DNA of 64,000 nucleotides. Origin: Sphingomonas sp. DG1-23 (GTDB lineage: Bacteria > Pseudomonadota > Alphaproteobacteria > Sphingomonadales > Sphingomonadaceae). The stretch lies in NCBI RefSeq assembly GCF_030730875.1, contig NZ_JAVAMA010000009.1:1-64000 (forward strand), written 5' to 3'. The translations under genes and the position numbers were made by a program. The first letter of the stretch is position 1. The number at the start of each line of letters is the position of its first letter. Shown here piece by piece: positions 51,425 through 59,314 of the stretch. Below the pieces are notes generated by a model that worked only from the letters and a program-made list of their open reading frames with translations, searched no databases and was not told the origin of the DNA.

Positions 51425-51712
51425 ATGCAGACCGACAACCGCCTGTTCGACGATTTCGTCAAGTTCGTGAACGGCGCGGCAGGCACCGTCGCCGGCATGG
51501 CGCGCGAGGCCGAAGGCGTCACCCGCGAGCGTGCGCGCGAATGGATCGGCGGACTCGATTTCGTGGCGCGCGACGAGTTCGAGGCAGTCAAGGCGATGGC
51601 CGTGGCCGCACGCGACGAGAATGACGCGCTCAAGGCGCGCCTCGACGCGCTCGAGGCCAGGCTCGCCGCCCAGCCCGCCAAGGCCCCCAGGACCCCGAAG
51701 GCAGAGATTTGA
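51425..51712 (+). CDS. UbiK-like accessory factor (BMFP family)
   Basis: A 95-residue helical, coiled-coil protein: an N-terminal amphipathic helix (LFDDFVKFVNGAAG), then DFVARDEFEAVKAMA and LKARLDALEARLA. This is the BMFP family, whose enterobacterial member UbiK helps ubiquinone synthesis. A C-terminal Lys/Pro tail follows. ATG 51425 follows tspO directly, so co-transcription is possible. Confidence 0.75.
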   Translation: MQTDNRLFDDFVKFVNGAAGTVAGMAREAEGVTRERAREWIGGLDFVARDEFEAVKAMAVAARDENDALKARLDALEARLAAQPAKAPRTPKAEI

Positions 51713-51833
51713 ACGCACCGGTTAACGACCGTTTGTCCACAGTTTTTCGACAGGGTTGCCAACCGCGCGCTTGTGCCTCCGGAACACGATTGGCAGGATT
51801 TTGTTCAGCCAATCACGGCGCGTGGAGTTAGGA

Positions 51834-52334
51834 ATGTTGGACGAGGCCGAATTCGACCGCGACGACGCCGCGCCGATCGACATGCTCGAGAATTATTTCG
51901 CGGCGCATGGCTGGTCCTATGAGCGCGAGGACGACGAGATCGTCGCCAAGTTCAAGGGCAGCTGGACCGAATATGAGCTGCGCGCGATCTGGCGCGAGGA
52001 CGATGGCGTGCTGCAGTTCCTCGGCTTCCCCGACATCCGCGTCGCCGACGATCGCCGCGCCGCCGTCTACGAGACGATCGGGCTGGTCAACGAGCAGCTG
52101 TGGATCGGCCATTTCGAACTCTGGTCGGCGAGCGGCATCCTGCTTTTCCGCCACGCCGCGATGGTCGACGGCGCCGAAAAGACGCTCACCCTCGATCAGG
52201 CCGAATTGCTGGTCGAAAGCGCGATCGACGAGTGCGAGCGCTTCTACCCGGTCTTCCAGTTCGTTCTGTGGGGCGGCAAGACTCCACAGGATGCGCTCGC
52301 CTCCGCGCTGATCGAGACGCAGGGCGAAGCGTGA
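51834..52334 (+). CDS. YbjN-domain protein
   Basis: A 166-residue soluble protein of the YbjN fold, with the sequence pattern YFAAHGWSYEREDDEIVAKF, WTEYELRAIWREDDGVLQFLG and HFELWSASGILLFRHAAM (each in part). YbjN proteins have a type-III-secretion-chaperone-like fold and uncertain function. ATG 51834 follows GGAGTTAGGA. The stop overlaps the GTG start of proC (GTGA), so the two are coupled. Confidence 0.85.
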   Translation: MLDEAEFDRDDAAPIDMLENYFAAHGWSYEREDDEIVAKFKGSWTEYELRAIWREDDGVLQFLGFPDIRVADDRRAAVYETIGLVNEQLWIGHFELWSASGILLFRHAAMVDGAEKTLTLDQAELLVESAIDECERFYPVFQFVLWGGKTPQDALASALIETQGEA

Positions 52335-53125
52335 GCGCCGCCGGGCCGCTGCGGCTCTGGCTGGTCGGTTGCGGCAATATGGCCGGGGCGATGCTGCAGC
52401 AGTGGATCGCCAGCGGCACGGTCGCGCCGGAGAACGTCTTCGTCGTCAATCGCCACGATCGCGAACTGCGCGAGGGAGTGCGGCAGGGCAGGGCCTTTCC
52501 AGACGAGCCCGCGCCGGATTTCGTCCAGCTCGGCGTCAAGCCCTACCAGCTCGACGATATTGCGGATTTGATGCGGTCTATGCCGTCGGGTGTGCCGCTG
52601 GTCTCGATCCTCGCGGGTGCGGACGTCGCGACGCTTTCCGAGCGCTTCCCCGGCCATCCAATCGTCCGCGCGATGCCTAATCTGCCGGTCGCGCTCGGCA
52701 AGGGCGTGGTCGCGCTTCACGGTGCGCGGGTCGACGGGATCGATGCACTGATGGCGCCGCTCGGGTTGGTCGAGTGGATCGAGGACGAGGCGCTGTTCGA
52801 CAACGGGACCGTGCTGTCCGGTTGCGGTCCGGCTTTCGTTTATCGTTTCATCGACGCGCTCGCCCAAGCGGGCACCGCGCTCGGCTTCGCGGCGGAGCAG
52901 GCGCAGCGGCTCGCGATCGCCACGGTGGAAGGCTCCGGCCTGCTCGCGGCACAGGCTGATGCGCCGCCCTCGGTCCTTGCCGATCGCGTCGCCAGTCCCG
53001 GCGGGTCGACCCGGCAGGGTCTCAATGTGCTCGATCGTGACGATGCTCTGAAGGCGCTGCTGCACGAGACGCTTGCCGCTTCCGCGAGACGTACCGCCGA
53101 AATGGCCGCCGAAGCCCGCGGATAG
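52331..53125 (+). CDS. proC: Pyrroline-5-carboxylate reductase
   Basis: A 264-residue enzyme making proline from pyrroline-5-carboxylate with NAD(P)H. The Rossmann motif is VGCGNMAGAM, then AMPNLPVALGKG and SPGGSTRQGL, the family signature. Start is GTG 52331, overlapping the ybjN-like stop. The coding frame extends upstream (to 52100) but that part is a shadow of the ybjN-like gene. Confidence 0.94.
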   Translation: MSAAGPLRLWLVGCGNMAGAMLQQWIASGTVAPENVFVVNRHDRELREGVRQGRAFPDEPAPDFVQLGVKPYQLDDIADLMRSMPSGVPLVSILAGADVATLSERFPGHPIVRAMPNLPVALGKGVVALHGARVDGIDALMAPLGLVEWIEDEALFDNGTVLSGCGPAFVYRFIDALAQAGTALGFAAEQAQRLAIATVEGSGLLAAQADAPPSVLADRVASPGGSTRQGLNVLDRDDALKALLHETLAASARRTAEMAAEARG

Positions 53126-53288
53126 ACTTTGTTCTCCTTTTGTGCTATGTTGCGCGATGCTCTTTGACATCGTCGGATCGCCGTTGATCTCTACGTAACT
53201 TTGTTGCGGGATCGCGCAACAAAATGGCCGAATTGCCGTGCAAACCGTGAAATTGGACGCGGCAAATCCTATTCGGGCACTCCGCGCC

Positions 53289-53313
53289 GGAACGCCCGCC
53301 GCGCCGGTTTGTT
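53289..53313 (+). promoter_or_regulatory. EcfG-type promoter (GGAAC-N17-GTT)
   Basis: GGAAC at 53289-53293 and GTT at 53311-53313 are separated by 17 bases, matching the general-stress promoter pattern. Its end lies 32 bases before the start of the hemerythrin gene. Confidence 0.5.
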
Positions 53314-53345
53314 TTGCTTCCGACTCACATTCATGGAGGCGGAAG

Positions 53346-53954
53346 ATGACGACCACGACAGCGACGCGCGACAAGCAGGGACGCTTCACCGGTTCGAAAG
53401 CCTCGCGCGGCGGCGGCAATCTCGGCATGGTCGCGGGCGCGGTCGCGGGTGGCGCGGCGCTCGGCATCCTCGCGATGTTCGGCCGCAAGGCGGCGGTGCA
53501 GGCGCCGACCGCGCTGGCCGGCAATTGGGACGAGGCGCTCGTCGTCGAGCATCAGGCGACGCTCAAGGTGTTCGACGCGATCGAGGCCACCGACGAGCAT
53601 AATACGATCAAGCGCTCGATGCTGCTTACCCACCTCAAGCATGCCTTGCTCAAGCATGCGGTCGAGGAAGAGAATGTGATCTATCCGGCGCTGCGCGAGA
53701 TCGGCCAGCGCGAGGCCGCCGATGCGCTCACCAAGGAGCACGGCTATGTGAAGCAATATCTCTACGAGCTGGAGAATATCCCCAACGCTTCGCCCGACTG
53801 GATCGCCAAGGTCCGCGAGTTCCGCGCCGACATCGAGAAGCACATGCAGGAGGAGGAGATGCACCTCTTCCCGATGCTGCGCACCCAGCTGTCCGAAGAG
53901 CGCAACAAGGCGCTCACCGCGACGATGAACAAGGAAGGCTTCAAGGTCGCCTGA
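53346..53954 (+). CDS. Membrane-anchored hemerythrin-domain protein
   Basis: A 202-residue protein. A basic N-terminus leads to a Gly/Ala hydrophobic helix (about residues 25-45), followed by a hemerythrin HHE domain with the iron-ligand pattern EHQATLKVFDAIEAT, HLKHALLKHAVEEENVIYP and HMQEEEMHLFPML (in parts). It may bind oxygen, NO or act in stress defence. ATG 53346 follows GGAGGCGG. A GGAAC-N17-GTT promoter lies upstream. The long hairpin at 53961-54037 follows the stop. Confidence 0.85.
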   Translation: MTTTTATRDKQGRFTGSKASRGGGNLGMVAGAVAGGAALGILAMFGRKAAVQAPTALAGNWDEALVVEHQATLKVFDAIEATDEHNTIKRSMLLTHLKHALLKHAVEEENVIYPALREIGQREAADALTKEHGYVKQYLYELENIPNASPDWIAKVREFRADIEKHMQEEEMHLFPMLRTQLSEERNKALTATMNKEGFKVA

Positions 53955-53960
53955 TCGCTT

Positions 53961-54037
53961 GTGCTCCTGCGAAAGCAGGAGCCCAGAATTACAAGAACTG
54001 GATTCGCGGCTCTGGGCTCCTGCTTTCGCAGGAGCAC
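53961..54037. terminator. Perfect 27-bp inverted repeat between convergent genes
   Basis: Arms 53961-53987 and 54011-54037 are perfect inverted copies with 23 bases between. Each arm can also fold alone into a CTCCTGC-GAAA-GCAGGAG hairpin with a GNRA loop. It lies between the stops of the hemerythrin gene and the marR gene and could be a bidirectional terminator and a mobile-type repeat at once. Confidence 0.8.
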
Positions 54038-54044
54038 GGGGCTA

Positions 54045-54533
54045 CTATCTTCCCGAAACGCTCTTGCGCTCGCTCTCCGGCATCAGCCCCTCGAGCACCG
54101 CCCAGAATCCGCCGACCGCGCCCTGGCCGGCGCTCGAATAGGCCGCGGACATCTTCTCGCGCAGCGCCTCGAACAGTTCGGCCTCGAGCGCGGCCCCGGT
54201 GTGGGTCAGCCGCAACAGGCGCTGGCGCCGGTCGCGCTCGCCGGTCCGCGTCTCGACCATCCCGCGCTCGGCCAGTTCGCCCAGCACGCGGCCAAGCGAT
54301 TGCTTGGTGATCCCGAGGATCGCCAGCAAAGCGCTCACCGTCAGATCGGGCTGGCGCGCGATGAAATAGAGCGCCCGGTGATGCGCGCGGCCCAATCCCT
54401 GCTTGGCCAGCCCGGCATCGATCGATCGGGTGAGGTTGGCATAGCCGAAATAGAGCAGCTCGATGCCGCGGCGGATCTCGGGCTCGCGCAGGAACAGCGG
54501 CGAGGCAGGAATTGGGGCAGCCATGTTGACCAT
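54045..54533 (-). CDS. MarR-family transcriptional regulator
   Basis: A 162-residue winged-helix regulator. The DNA-binding core is LTVSALLAILGITKQSLGRVLGELAERGMVE (quoted in parts: TVSALLAILGITKQSLGRV), with the wing GERDRRQRLLRLT and a C-terminal dimerisation helix. The start at 54533 is chosen because it begins a normal MarR N-terminus; the frame extends to 54602 without need. It diverges from ilvE with 68 bases between the starts, so it may control itself or ilvE; no clear operator palindrome was seen there. Confidence 0.85.
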   Translation of the reverse strand: MVNMAAPIPASPLFLREPEIRRGIELLYFGYANLTRSIDAGLAKQGLGRAHHRALYFIARQPDLTVSALLAILGITKQSLGRVLGELAERGMVETRTGERDRRQRLLRLTHTGAALEAELFEALREKMSAAYSSAGQGAVGGFWAVLEGLMPESERKSVSGR

Positions 54534-54601
54534 TCTAGCCTCACGGCCTAGTCCTCCGCAACCCGGTCCGGTGCTCGGCCGGCAGAGTCTGGAAGGGTGC
54601 A

Positions 54602-55699
54602 ATGCAAGACGCGACGATCCTGGATTTCGAGTTCGAGGCGCATGCCAGCCCGGTGGCCGAAGCCGACCGCGCCGCGCTCCTCGCCAATCCCGGCTTCGGC
54701 AAGATCTTCACCGATCACATGGCGGTGATCCGCTACACCGCCGGCCAAGGCTGGCACGATGCGCGGATCGAGCCGCGCCGCCCGATCCAGCTCGATCCCG
54801 CCTGCGCCGTGCTCCATTACGCGCAGGAGATATTCGAGGGGCTCAAGGCCTATCGCATGCCCGATGGCGGCGCGACCCTGTTCCGCGCCGACGCCAATGC
54901 CCGCCGCTTCGCCGAGTCCGCGCGGCGGATGGCGATGCCCGAGCTGCCCGAGGCGCTGTTCCTTTCGTCGATCCGCGAGCTGGTCCGCACCGATCGCAAC
55001 TGGATCCCCGAGGGCGACGGCGCCTCGCTCTATCTGCGCCCGTTCATGTTCGCGAGCGAGACCTTCCTCGGCGTGCGCCCCGCGCAGGAATATCTCTACA
55101 TGGTGATCGCTTCGCCGGCGGGCGCCTATTTCAAGGGCGGCGCGCCTTCGGTCACGCTCTGGGTCTCGGAGCATTACACCCGTGCCGCGCCGGGCGGCAC
55201 CGGCGCCGCCAAATGCGGCGGCAATTACGCCGCGAGCCTCGTCGCGCAGGCCGAGGCGATCGGGCATGACTGCGACCAGGTCGTGTTCCTCGATGCGGCC
55301 GAGAATCGCTATGTCGAGGAACTGGGAGGGATGAACGTCTTCTTCGTTTTCGAAGACGGCTCGATCCAGACTCCGCCGCTCACCGGCACGATCCTCCCCG
55401 GCATCACCCGCGAATCGCTGCTGGCGCTCGCCCGCGACACCGGAGTGACCGTGCGCGAGGAACGCTACAGCCTCGACGAATGGAAGGCCGATGCCGCCAG
55501 CGGCCGGCTGCGCGAGGCGTTCGCCTGCGGCACCGCCGCGGTGGTCACGCCGATCGGCCGGGTGCAGGGCCGCGGCTTCGACTTCACGATCGGAAACGGC
55601 GGTCCGGGCCTGCTGACCGAGCAGTTGCGCGAGCGGCTCGTCTCGATCCAGCGCGGAACTTCGCCCGATCCGCACGGCTGGGTTGAAAGGCTCTTCTAA
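54602..55699 (+). CDS. ilvE: Branched-chain amino-acid aminotransferase
   Basis: A 365-residue class IV PLP aminotransferase of the longer type. The catalytic Lys is in AAKCGGNYAAS at about residue 204, and VEELGGMNVFFVF and the phosphate-binding TGTILPGITRESLL (in part) follow. It converts between branched-chain amino acids and keto acids. ATG 54602; the mature enzyme is cytoplasmic. It is followed by tRNA-Gln. Confidence 0.93.
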   Translation: MQDATILDFEFEAHASPVAEADRAALLANPGFGKIFTDHMAVIRYTAGQGWHDARIEPRRPIQLDPACAVLHYAQEIFEGLKAYRMPDGGATLFRADANARRFAESARRMAMPELPEALFLSSIRELVRTDRNWIPEGDGASLYLRPFMFASETFLGVRPAQEYLYMVIASPAGAYFKGGAPSVTLWVSEHYTRAAPGGTGAAKCGGNYAASLVAQAEAIGHDCDQVVFLDAAENRYVEELGGMNVFFVFEDGSIQTPPLTGTILPGITRESLLALARDTGVTVREERYSLDEWKADAASGRLREAFACGTAAVVTPIGRVQGRGFDFTIGNGGPGLLTEQLRERLVSIQRGTSPDPHGWVERLF

Positions 55700-55722
55700 G
55701 GCCCTATAAGCCCGCTTCCCGT

Positions 55723-55797
55723 TGGGGCGTCGCCAAGTGGTAAGGCAGCGGCTTTTGATGCCGCCATTCGCAGGTTCGAATCCTGCCGCCCCAGCCA
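55723..55797 (+). tRNA. tRNA-Gln (anticodon TTG)
   Basis: A complete cloverleaf of 75 bases with encoded CCA: acceptor stem TGGGGCG / CGCCCCA, anticodon stem GCGGC / GCCGC with loop TTTTGAT (anticodon TTG at 55755-55757), T arm GCAGG-TTCGAAT-CCTGC and discriminator G. No integrase or att-like duplication follows it. Confidence 0.97.
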
Positions 55798-55827
55798 GGA
55801 ACCAGATCCGGGCCTGTTCGCGGGTCT

Positions 55828-55849
55828 GGCCGGCGCGCTACCGCCGGCC
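55828..55849 (-). terminator. GC-rich hairpin downstream of the TonB receptor gene
   Basis: An 8-bp stem GGCCGGCG / CGCCGGCC with a 6-base loop lies 9 bases past the receptor stop. It has no T-tract; a second imperfect dyad (55802-55829) precedes it and may end tRNA transcription. Confidence 0.4.
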
Positions 55850-55857
55850 CATTCCCG

Positions 55858-58800
55858 CTAGAACTGGAAATTCACCGCCAGCGCGAAGGTCCGTCCGAAG
55901 GTGGAAGTGTACAGCGGATCCTGCCGATTCGTGTCGGTATAGAGATTGTTCTGCTCGTTGGTGATGTTGGACACTTCGGCGATCAGCTTGAGGTTGTCGG
56001 TGAGGTTGTACGAGGCCGAGGCGTCGAGGAAGACGGTCTTGCTCGCGCCGTTGGCGTCGCTGTCCTGCGGGCCCGGAATGCCGGTGAGATAGGCTGCGCG
56101 GTAATTGACGGTCGAACGGATGCTGAAGCGCGAATCCTCATAATAGAGCGTCCCGCTCGCGGTTTCGGGTGACAGCCCCACCAGCGGCGCGGTGCGGGTT
56201 CCGCCGCCCGCGACGATGTAGTCGATGTTCGAGCGGACCCGGGTGAAGTTGGCGAGCGCGCCGAAGTTCTTGAGAATGCCCGGCAGGAAGCGGAAGGGCA
56301 GCTGCAGATTGACTTCGAAGCCCCGCAGCGGGCCGCCTGGCGTATTGTTGACGCGGGTGATGCTGAACTGCTCGTCCACCGTGACGCCGCTGCCGGCACC
56401 GATCAGCAGCGAGCTGGGCAGTCCGAGGTCGCGGAAGGGCACCAGCACCGGCGGAGTCGTCTGGATATAGGTCTCGATGTCCTTGTAGAAATAGGCGAAC
56501 GATAGCAGCGAGCCCGGGGCGAAATACCATTCGAGCGCGGCGTCGAACGTGTTGGCGCGGATCGGGTCGAGCTGGGGATTGCTGAACGAGCCGGTGCGGA
56601 TCGCGACGTTGACGTTGCCGCTTGGGGTCAGCTGGCCATATTGCGCGCGCGACATCACCCGCGCGAGCGACACGCGCCCGATCAGGCTCGGGGTCAGGTC
56701 GACCGCGACGTTCAGCGCCGGCAGCCAGTCGTCATAGGTCCGCTCGACGGTCGAGATCACGCCGACCGTGGGGAATTGCGATCCGGCCGGTGCGGCGGTG
56801 GGGATCGTACCCTCGGTGTGGAAATCGGTGTGGACGTAGCGGACGCCGGCGTCGCCGCGGATCGAGAACGGCATCATGTCCTTGGTGTCGAACTTCACCA
56901 TCAGATAGCCCGACGTGTATTTCTCGCGCACCGTGGCATAATAGCTGGCGCATTCCACGCCGCAGAACTTGTACGTGCTGTCATAGTTCACTGCCTGGCG
57001 GAACTTGTCCGGGTCGATCGCGGCGAAATCCTGCATGTTGCCGCCCAGATTCTTGGCGACCCCGCTGGTCACGAAGGTGATGCTGCCGAGCGAGACGCCG
57101 CTGGGCAGCGTCATCGGCAGGCGCTGGGTCGGAATCAGGTCGAACTGGCGCTGCGTATAATTGCCGGTGCGATATTGCCCGCCCATCTGCACCGTGAAGC
57201 CCGGCGCCGCCTTCCATTCGGTGTTCAGCTCGAAGGTCTTGTTGAGGATCGTGTTGGTGCGGTCGAAGTTCGAGATCTGGCCGCGCTGGTCGCCGGTGGG
57301 CAGCGGCGGGCCGTATTGGAAGATCGACGGATCGGCGATGTCGACGCCGTAGCCGAGCTTGGGAATATTGCCGCCGTCGCGGAAGTCGATCGAGAAATTG
57401 TCGGTGTCGTTCGAATCCATCGCGACCTGCAGGCGATTGACGTGCAGCTTCGACTCCGAGACGCCGGCGAGCCCGTAGACGCGGAAGCTGTCGCTGAAGC
57501 GGTGGTCGAGATTGAAGTTCGCCTGGCGGAAGGTCGAGGTGAAATGCTCGTCCTGCATCTCCGAGCGCAGGTCGACGCCGTCCCACAGCCCATAGATCAG
57601 CGAGCCGTTGTCATCGACCTCGATGTCCTTGATCGACATCATCGGCTGGCCGTTGTTCGACGCGGCGCGGCCCATCGAGCGCGCATCCAGCATCGTGTCG
57701 AGGCGATCGACCTTGAAGCGTGCGTACAGTCCGTCGATCGAGATGTCGGTCCGGTCGCTCGGTTTCCATTGCAGAGTCAGCGATCCGGCCAGGCGCTCCT
57801 GGTCCTGGCTCGATTTCACCGGGCGCGGCAGGCGCGGCAGGAACACGCCACCGCCGGGCCGCCCGGACACGCCGGTGCGGCTCATGATATAGTCATAGGC
57901 TTCCTTGGTGCTGGTCCGGGGATTGCCGGCCGAGCAATTGTTCGCATCTGCGCCGACCGAATTGCCGCTGTTGGCGAAGCCCGTCCGCGGGCTGTCCACG
58001 GCGACGCCGTTCCAAGTGTAGCCGACCGGCGTGCAATAGGGGAACAATATGTTGGTGGTCGTCGCCGCGCCGGGCGCCGTCGGCACGGCCTGCGACAGGC
58101 CGGCGACATAGGAGGGCAGTATGTCGACCGCGGAATAGGCATATTCGACGATGTGGCGCCGCGAATAAGCGACGCTGCCGAGCACCCCGAAGGTGTCGCC
58201 GAACTTCTTCGAGACCAGAGCGGACAGCCGCGGATCGGCCTTTTTGGAGATGTCGTTGTAGATCCCCCGCGCGGTGGCGGAGAGGGTGAAGTCCTTGCTC
58301 GAATCGAACGGCTTGGGTGCACGCAGGTCCACGGTCGCGCCCAGCGAACCTTCCTCGACATCGGCCGACGTCGTCTTGCGTACCGACAGCGACGAGAAGA
58401 TCTCGGTCGGGAAAGTCACGAAATCGAACGAGCGGCCGCCGGCGACGCCGCCCCGGATATCGGTGCCGCTGACCTGCGACACGCCTTCCATACCGTTGAT
58501 GCGTACCCGGGTGAATTGCGCGCCGAGCCCACGGACCGAGATGTTGCGCCCCTCGCCGCCGTCGCCGCGCGAGAGCGCGACGCCGGGGATGCGCTGCATC
58601 GACTCGGCGAGGTTGGAATCAGGGAATTTGCCGATGTCCTCGGCGACGATCGAGTCGACTGCGGCAGTCTCCTCGCGCTTCAGGTTGAGCGCGCTATTGA
58701 GCGAAGCGCGGAAGCCCTGGACGACGATCTCCGATTCCGGCGTGCCGATATCGTCCTGCGGCGGGGCCGGGTCGACACGTGCCGCGTCTTCGGCCTGAGC

Positions 58801-58905
58801 CGGCGCCTGCCCGGCCACCTGGCTCGCCGCGGGCGACGCCAGAATGAGGCTCATCAAACTCGTCGAAATCAGCAGTCCACGCTTGTTGCGCCGGTCGCAG
58901 TTCAC
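55858..58905 (-). CDS. TonB-dependent receptor (TonB-Xanth-Caul type)
   Basis: A 1015-residue outer-membrane receptor. The signal peptide covers about residues 1-30. The TonB box is SEIVVQGF, and the plug carries DIGKFPDSNLAESMQRIPG, ISVRGLG and VRINGMEG, the signature of the Xanthomonas/Caulobacter carbohydrate-type receptors. The barrel ends in aromatic FQF (AVNFQF). Start is GTG 58905, with AGGAGAGG just before; the frame is open to 58944. It diverges from the DUF1080 operon and shares operator-like repeats with it, so it probably imports the sugar that the operon processes. Confidence 0.92.
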   Translation of the reverse strand: MNCDRRNKRGLLISTSLMSLILASPAASQVAGQAPAQAEDAARVDPAPPQDDIGTPESEIVVQGFRASLNSALNLKREETAAVDSIVAEDIGKFPDSNLAESMQRIPGVALSRGDGGEGRNISVRGLGAQFTRVRINGMEGVSQVSGTDIRGGVAGGRSFDFVTFPTEIFSSLSVRKTTSADVEEGSLGATVDLRAPKPFDSSKDFTLSATARGIYNDISKKADPRLSALVSKKFGDTFGVLGSVAYSRRHIVEYAYSAVDILPSYVAGLSQAVPTAPGAATTTNILFPYCTPVGYTWNGVAVDSPRTGFANSGNSVGADANNCSAGNPRTSTKEAYDYIMSRTGVSGRPGGGVFLPRLPRPVKSSQDQERLAGSLTLQWKPSDRTDISIDGLYARFKVDRLDTMLDARSMGRAASNNGQPMMSIKDIEVDDNGSLIYGLWDGVDLRSEMQDEHFTSTFRQANFNLDHRFSDSFRVYGLAGVSESKLHVNRLQVAMDSNDTDNFSIDFRDGGNIPKLGYGVDIADPSIFQYGPPLPTGDQRGQISNFDRTNTILNKTFELNTEWKAAPGFTVQMGGQYRTGNYTQRQFDLIPTQRLPMTLPSGVSLGSITFVTSGVAKNLGGNMQDFAAIDPDKFRQAVNYDSTYKFCGVECASYYATVREKYTSGYLMVKFDTKDMMPFSIRGDAGVRYVHTDFHTEGTIPTAAPAGSQFPTVGVISTVERTYDDWLPALNVAVDLTPSLIGRVSLARVMSRAQYGQLTPSGNVNVAIRTGSFSNPQLDPIRANTFDAALEWYFAPGSLLSFAYFYKDIETYIQTTPPVLVPFRDLGLPSSLLIGAGSGVTVDEQFSITRVNNTPGGPLRGFEVNLQLPFRFLPGILKNFGALANFTRVRSNIDYIVAGGGTRTAPLVGLSPETASGTLYYEDSRFSIRSTVNYRAAYLTGIPGPQDSDANGASKTVFLDASASYNLTDNLKLIAEVSNITNEQNNLYTDTNRQDPLYTSTFGRTFALAVNFQF

Positions 58906-59027
58906 ATCGCCTCTCCTGATAGGTCCAGACGCACCGGCGATCACCGCCAGACGTTTGGCGCCGGCAATCGACTTTGTCGTTCTGCCGGCGATCCGATCGG
59001 TATCATCGCCCTCGATTTATGACAATA

Positions 59028-59062
59028 GTGGCCTGACACAATCACATTATGTGGCATGACCA
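59028..59062. promoter_or_regulatory. Operator-like pair, receptor side
   Basis: GTGGCCTGACAC (59028-59039) and GTGGCATGACCA (59051-59062) start 23 bases apart and resemble the dyad GTGGTCTGACCAC found at 59186. They lie 120-160 bases upstream of the receptor start. Both are imperfect. Confidence 0.4.
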
Positions 59063-59165
59063 TACAGCGGCGTGTGCCGACATGCCAAAACAGCGGACGT
59101 TACCGTCTCAAAATATGAACTATTATCTCATGTCTTGCCAAGCGCTGACCCGTCACCGCTAAAAA

Positions 59166-59198
59166 TGTCTGACAACCTATTGCACGTGGTCTGACCAC
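59166..59198. promoter_or_regulatory. Operator-like pair, DUF1080 side
   Basis: TGTCTGACA (59166-59174) is a perfect dyad around T, and GTGGTCTGACCAC (59186-59198) is a perfect 13-base dyad containing TGGTCTGACCA, close to the FadR/GntR-type pattern TGGT-N2/3-ACCA. Their centres are 22 bases apart. The second lies between possible promoter hexamers TTGCAC (59180) and TATTGA (59203). A repressor role fits, but the regulator gene is not in the window. Confidence 0.5.
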
Positions 59199-59314
59199 AA
59201 ATTATTGATCGCGCAGAACGGGCCGCTTGCGGTGATAAATGGGCGGTTGCGCCACGAGGGAGGTCGGAGACACGCGCCGGCCGGGCTCTCGCAGAAAAGG
59301 ATGAGGGAAGCGCC

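Noticed and set aside
55723..55797. tRNA-Gln as integration site of a genomic island
   Set aside because: No integrase, no duplicated tRNA end and no change of base composition downstream.
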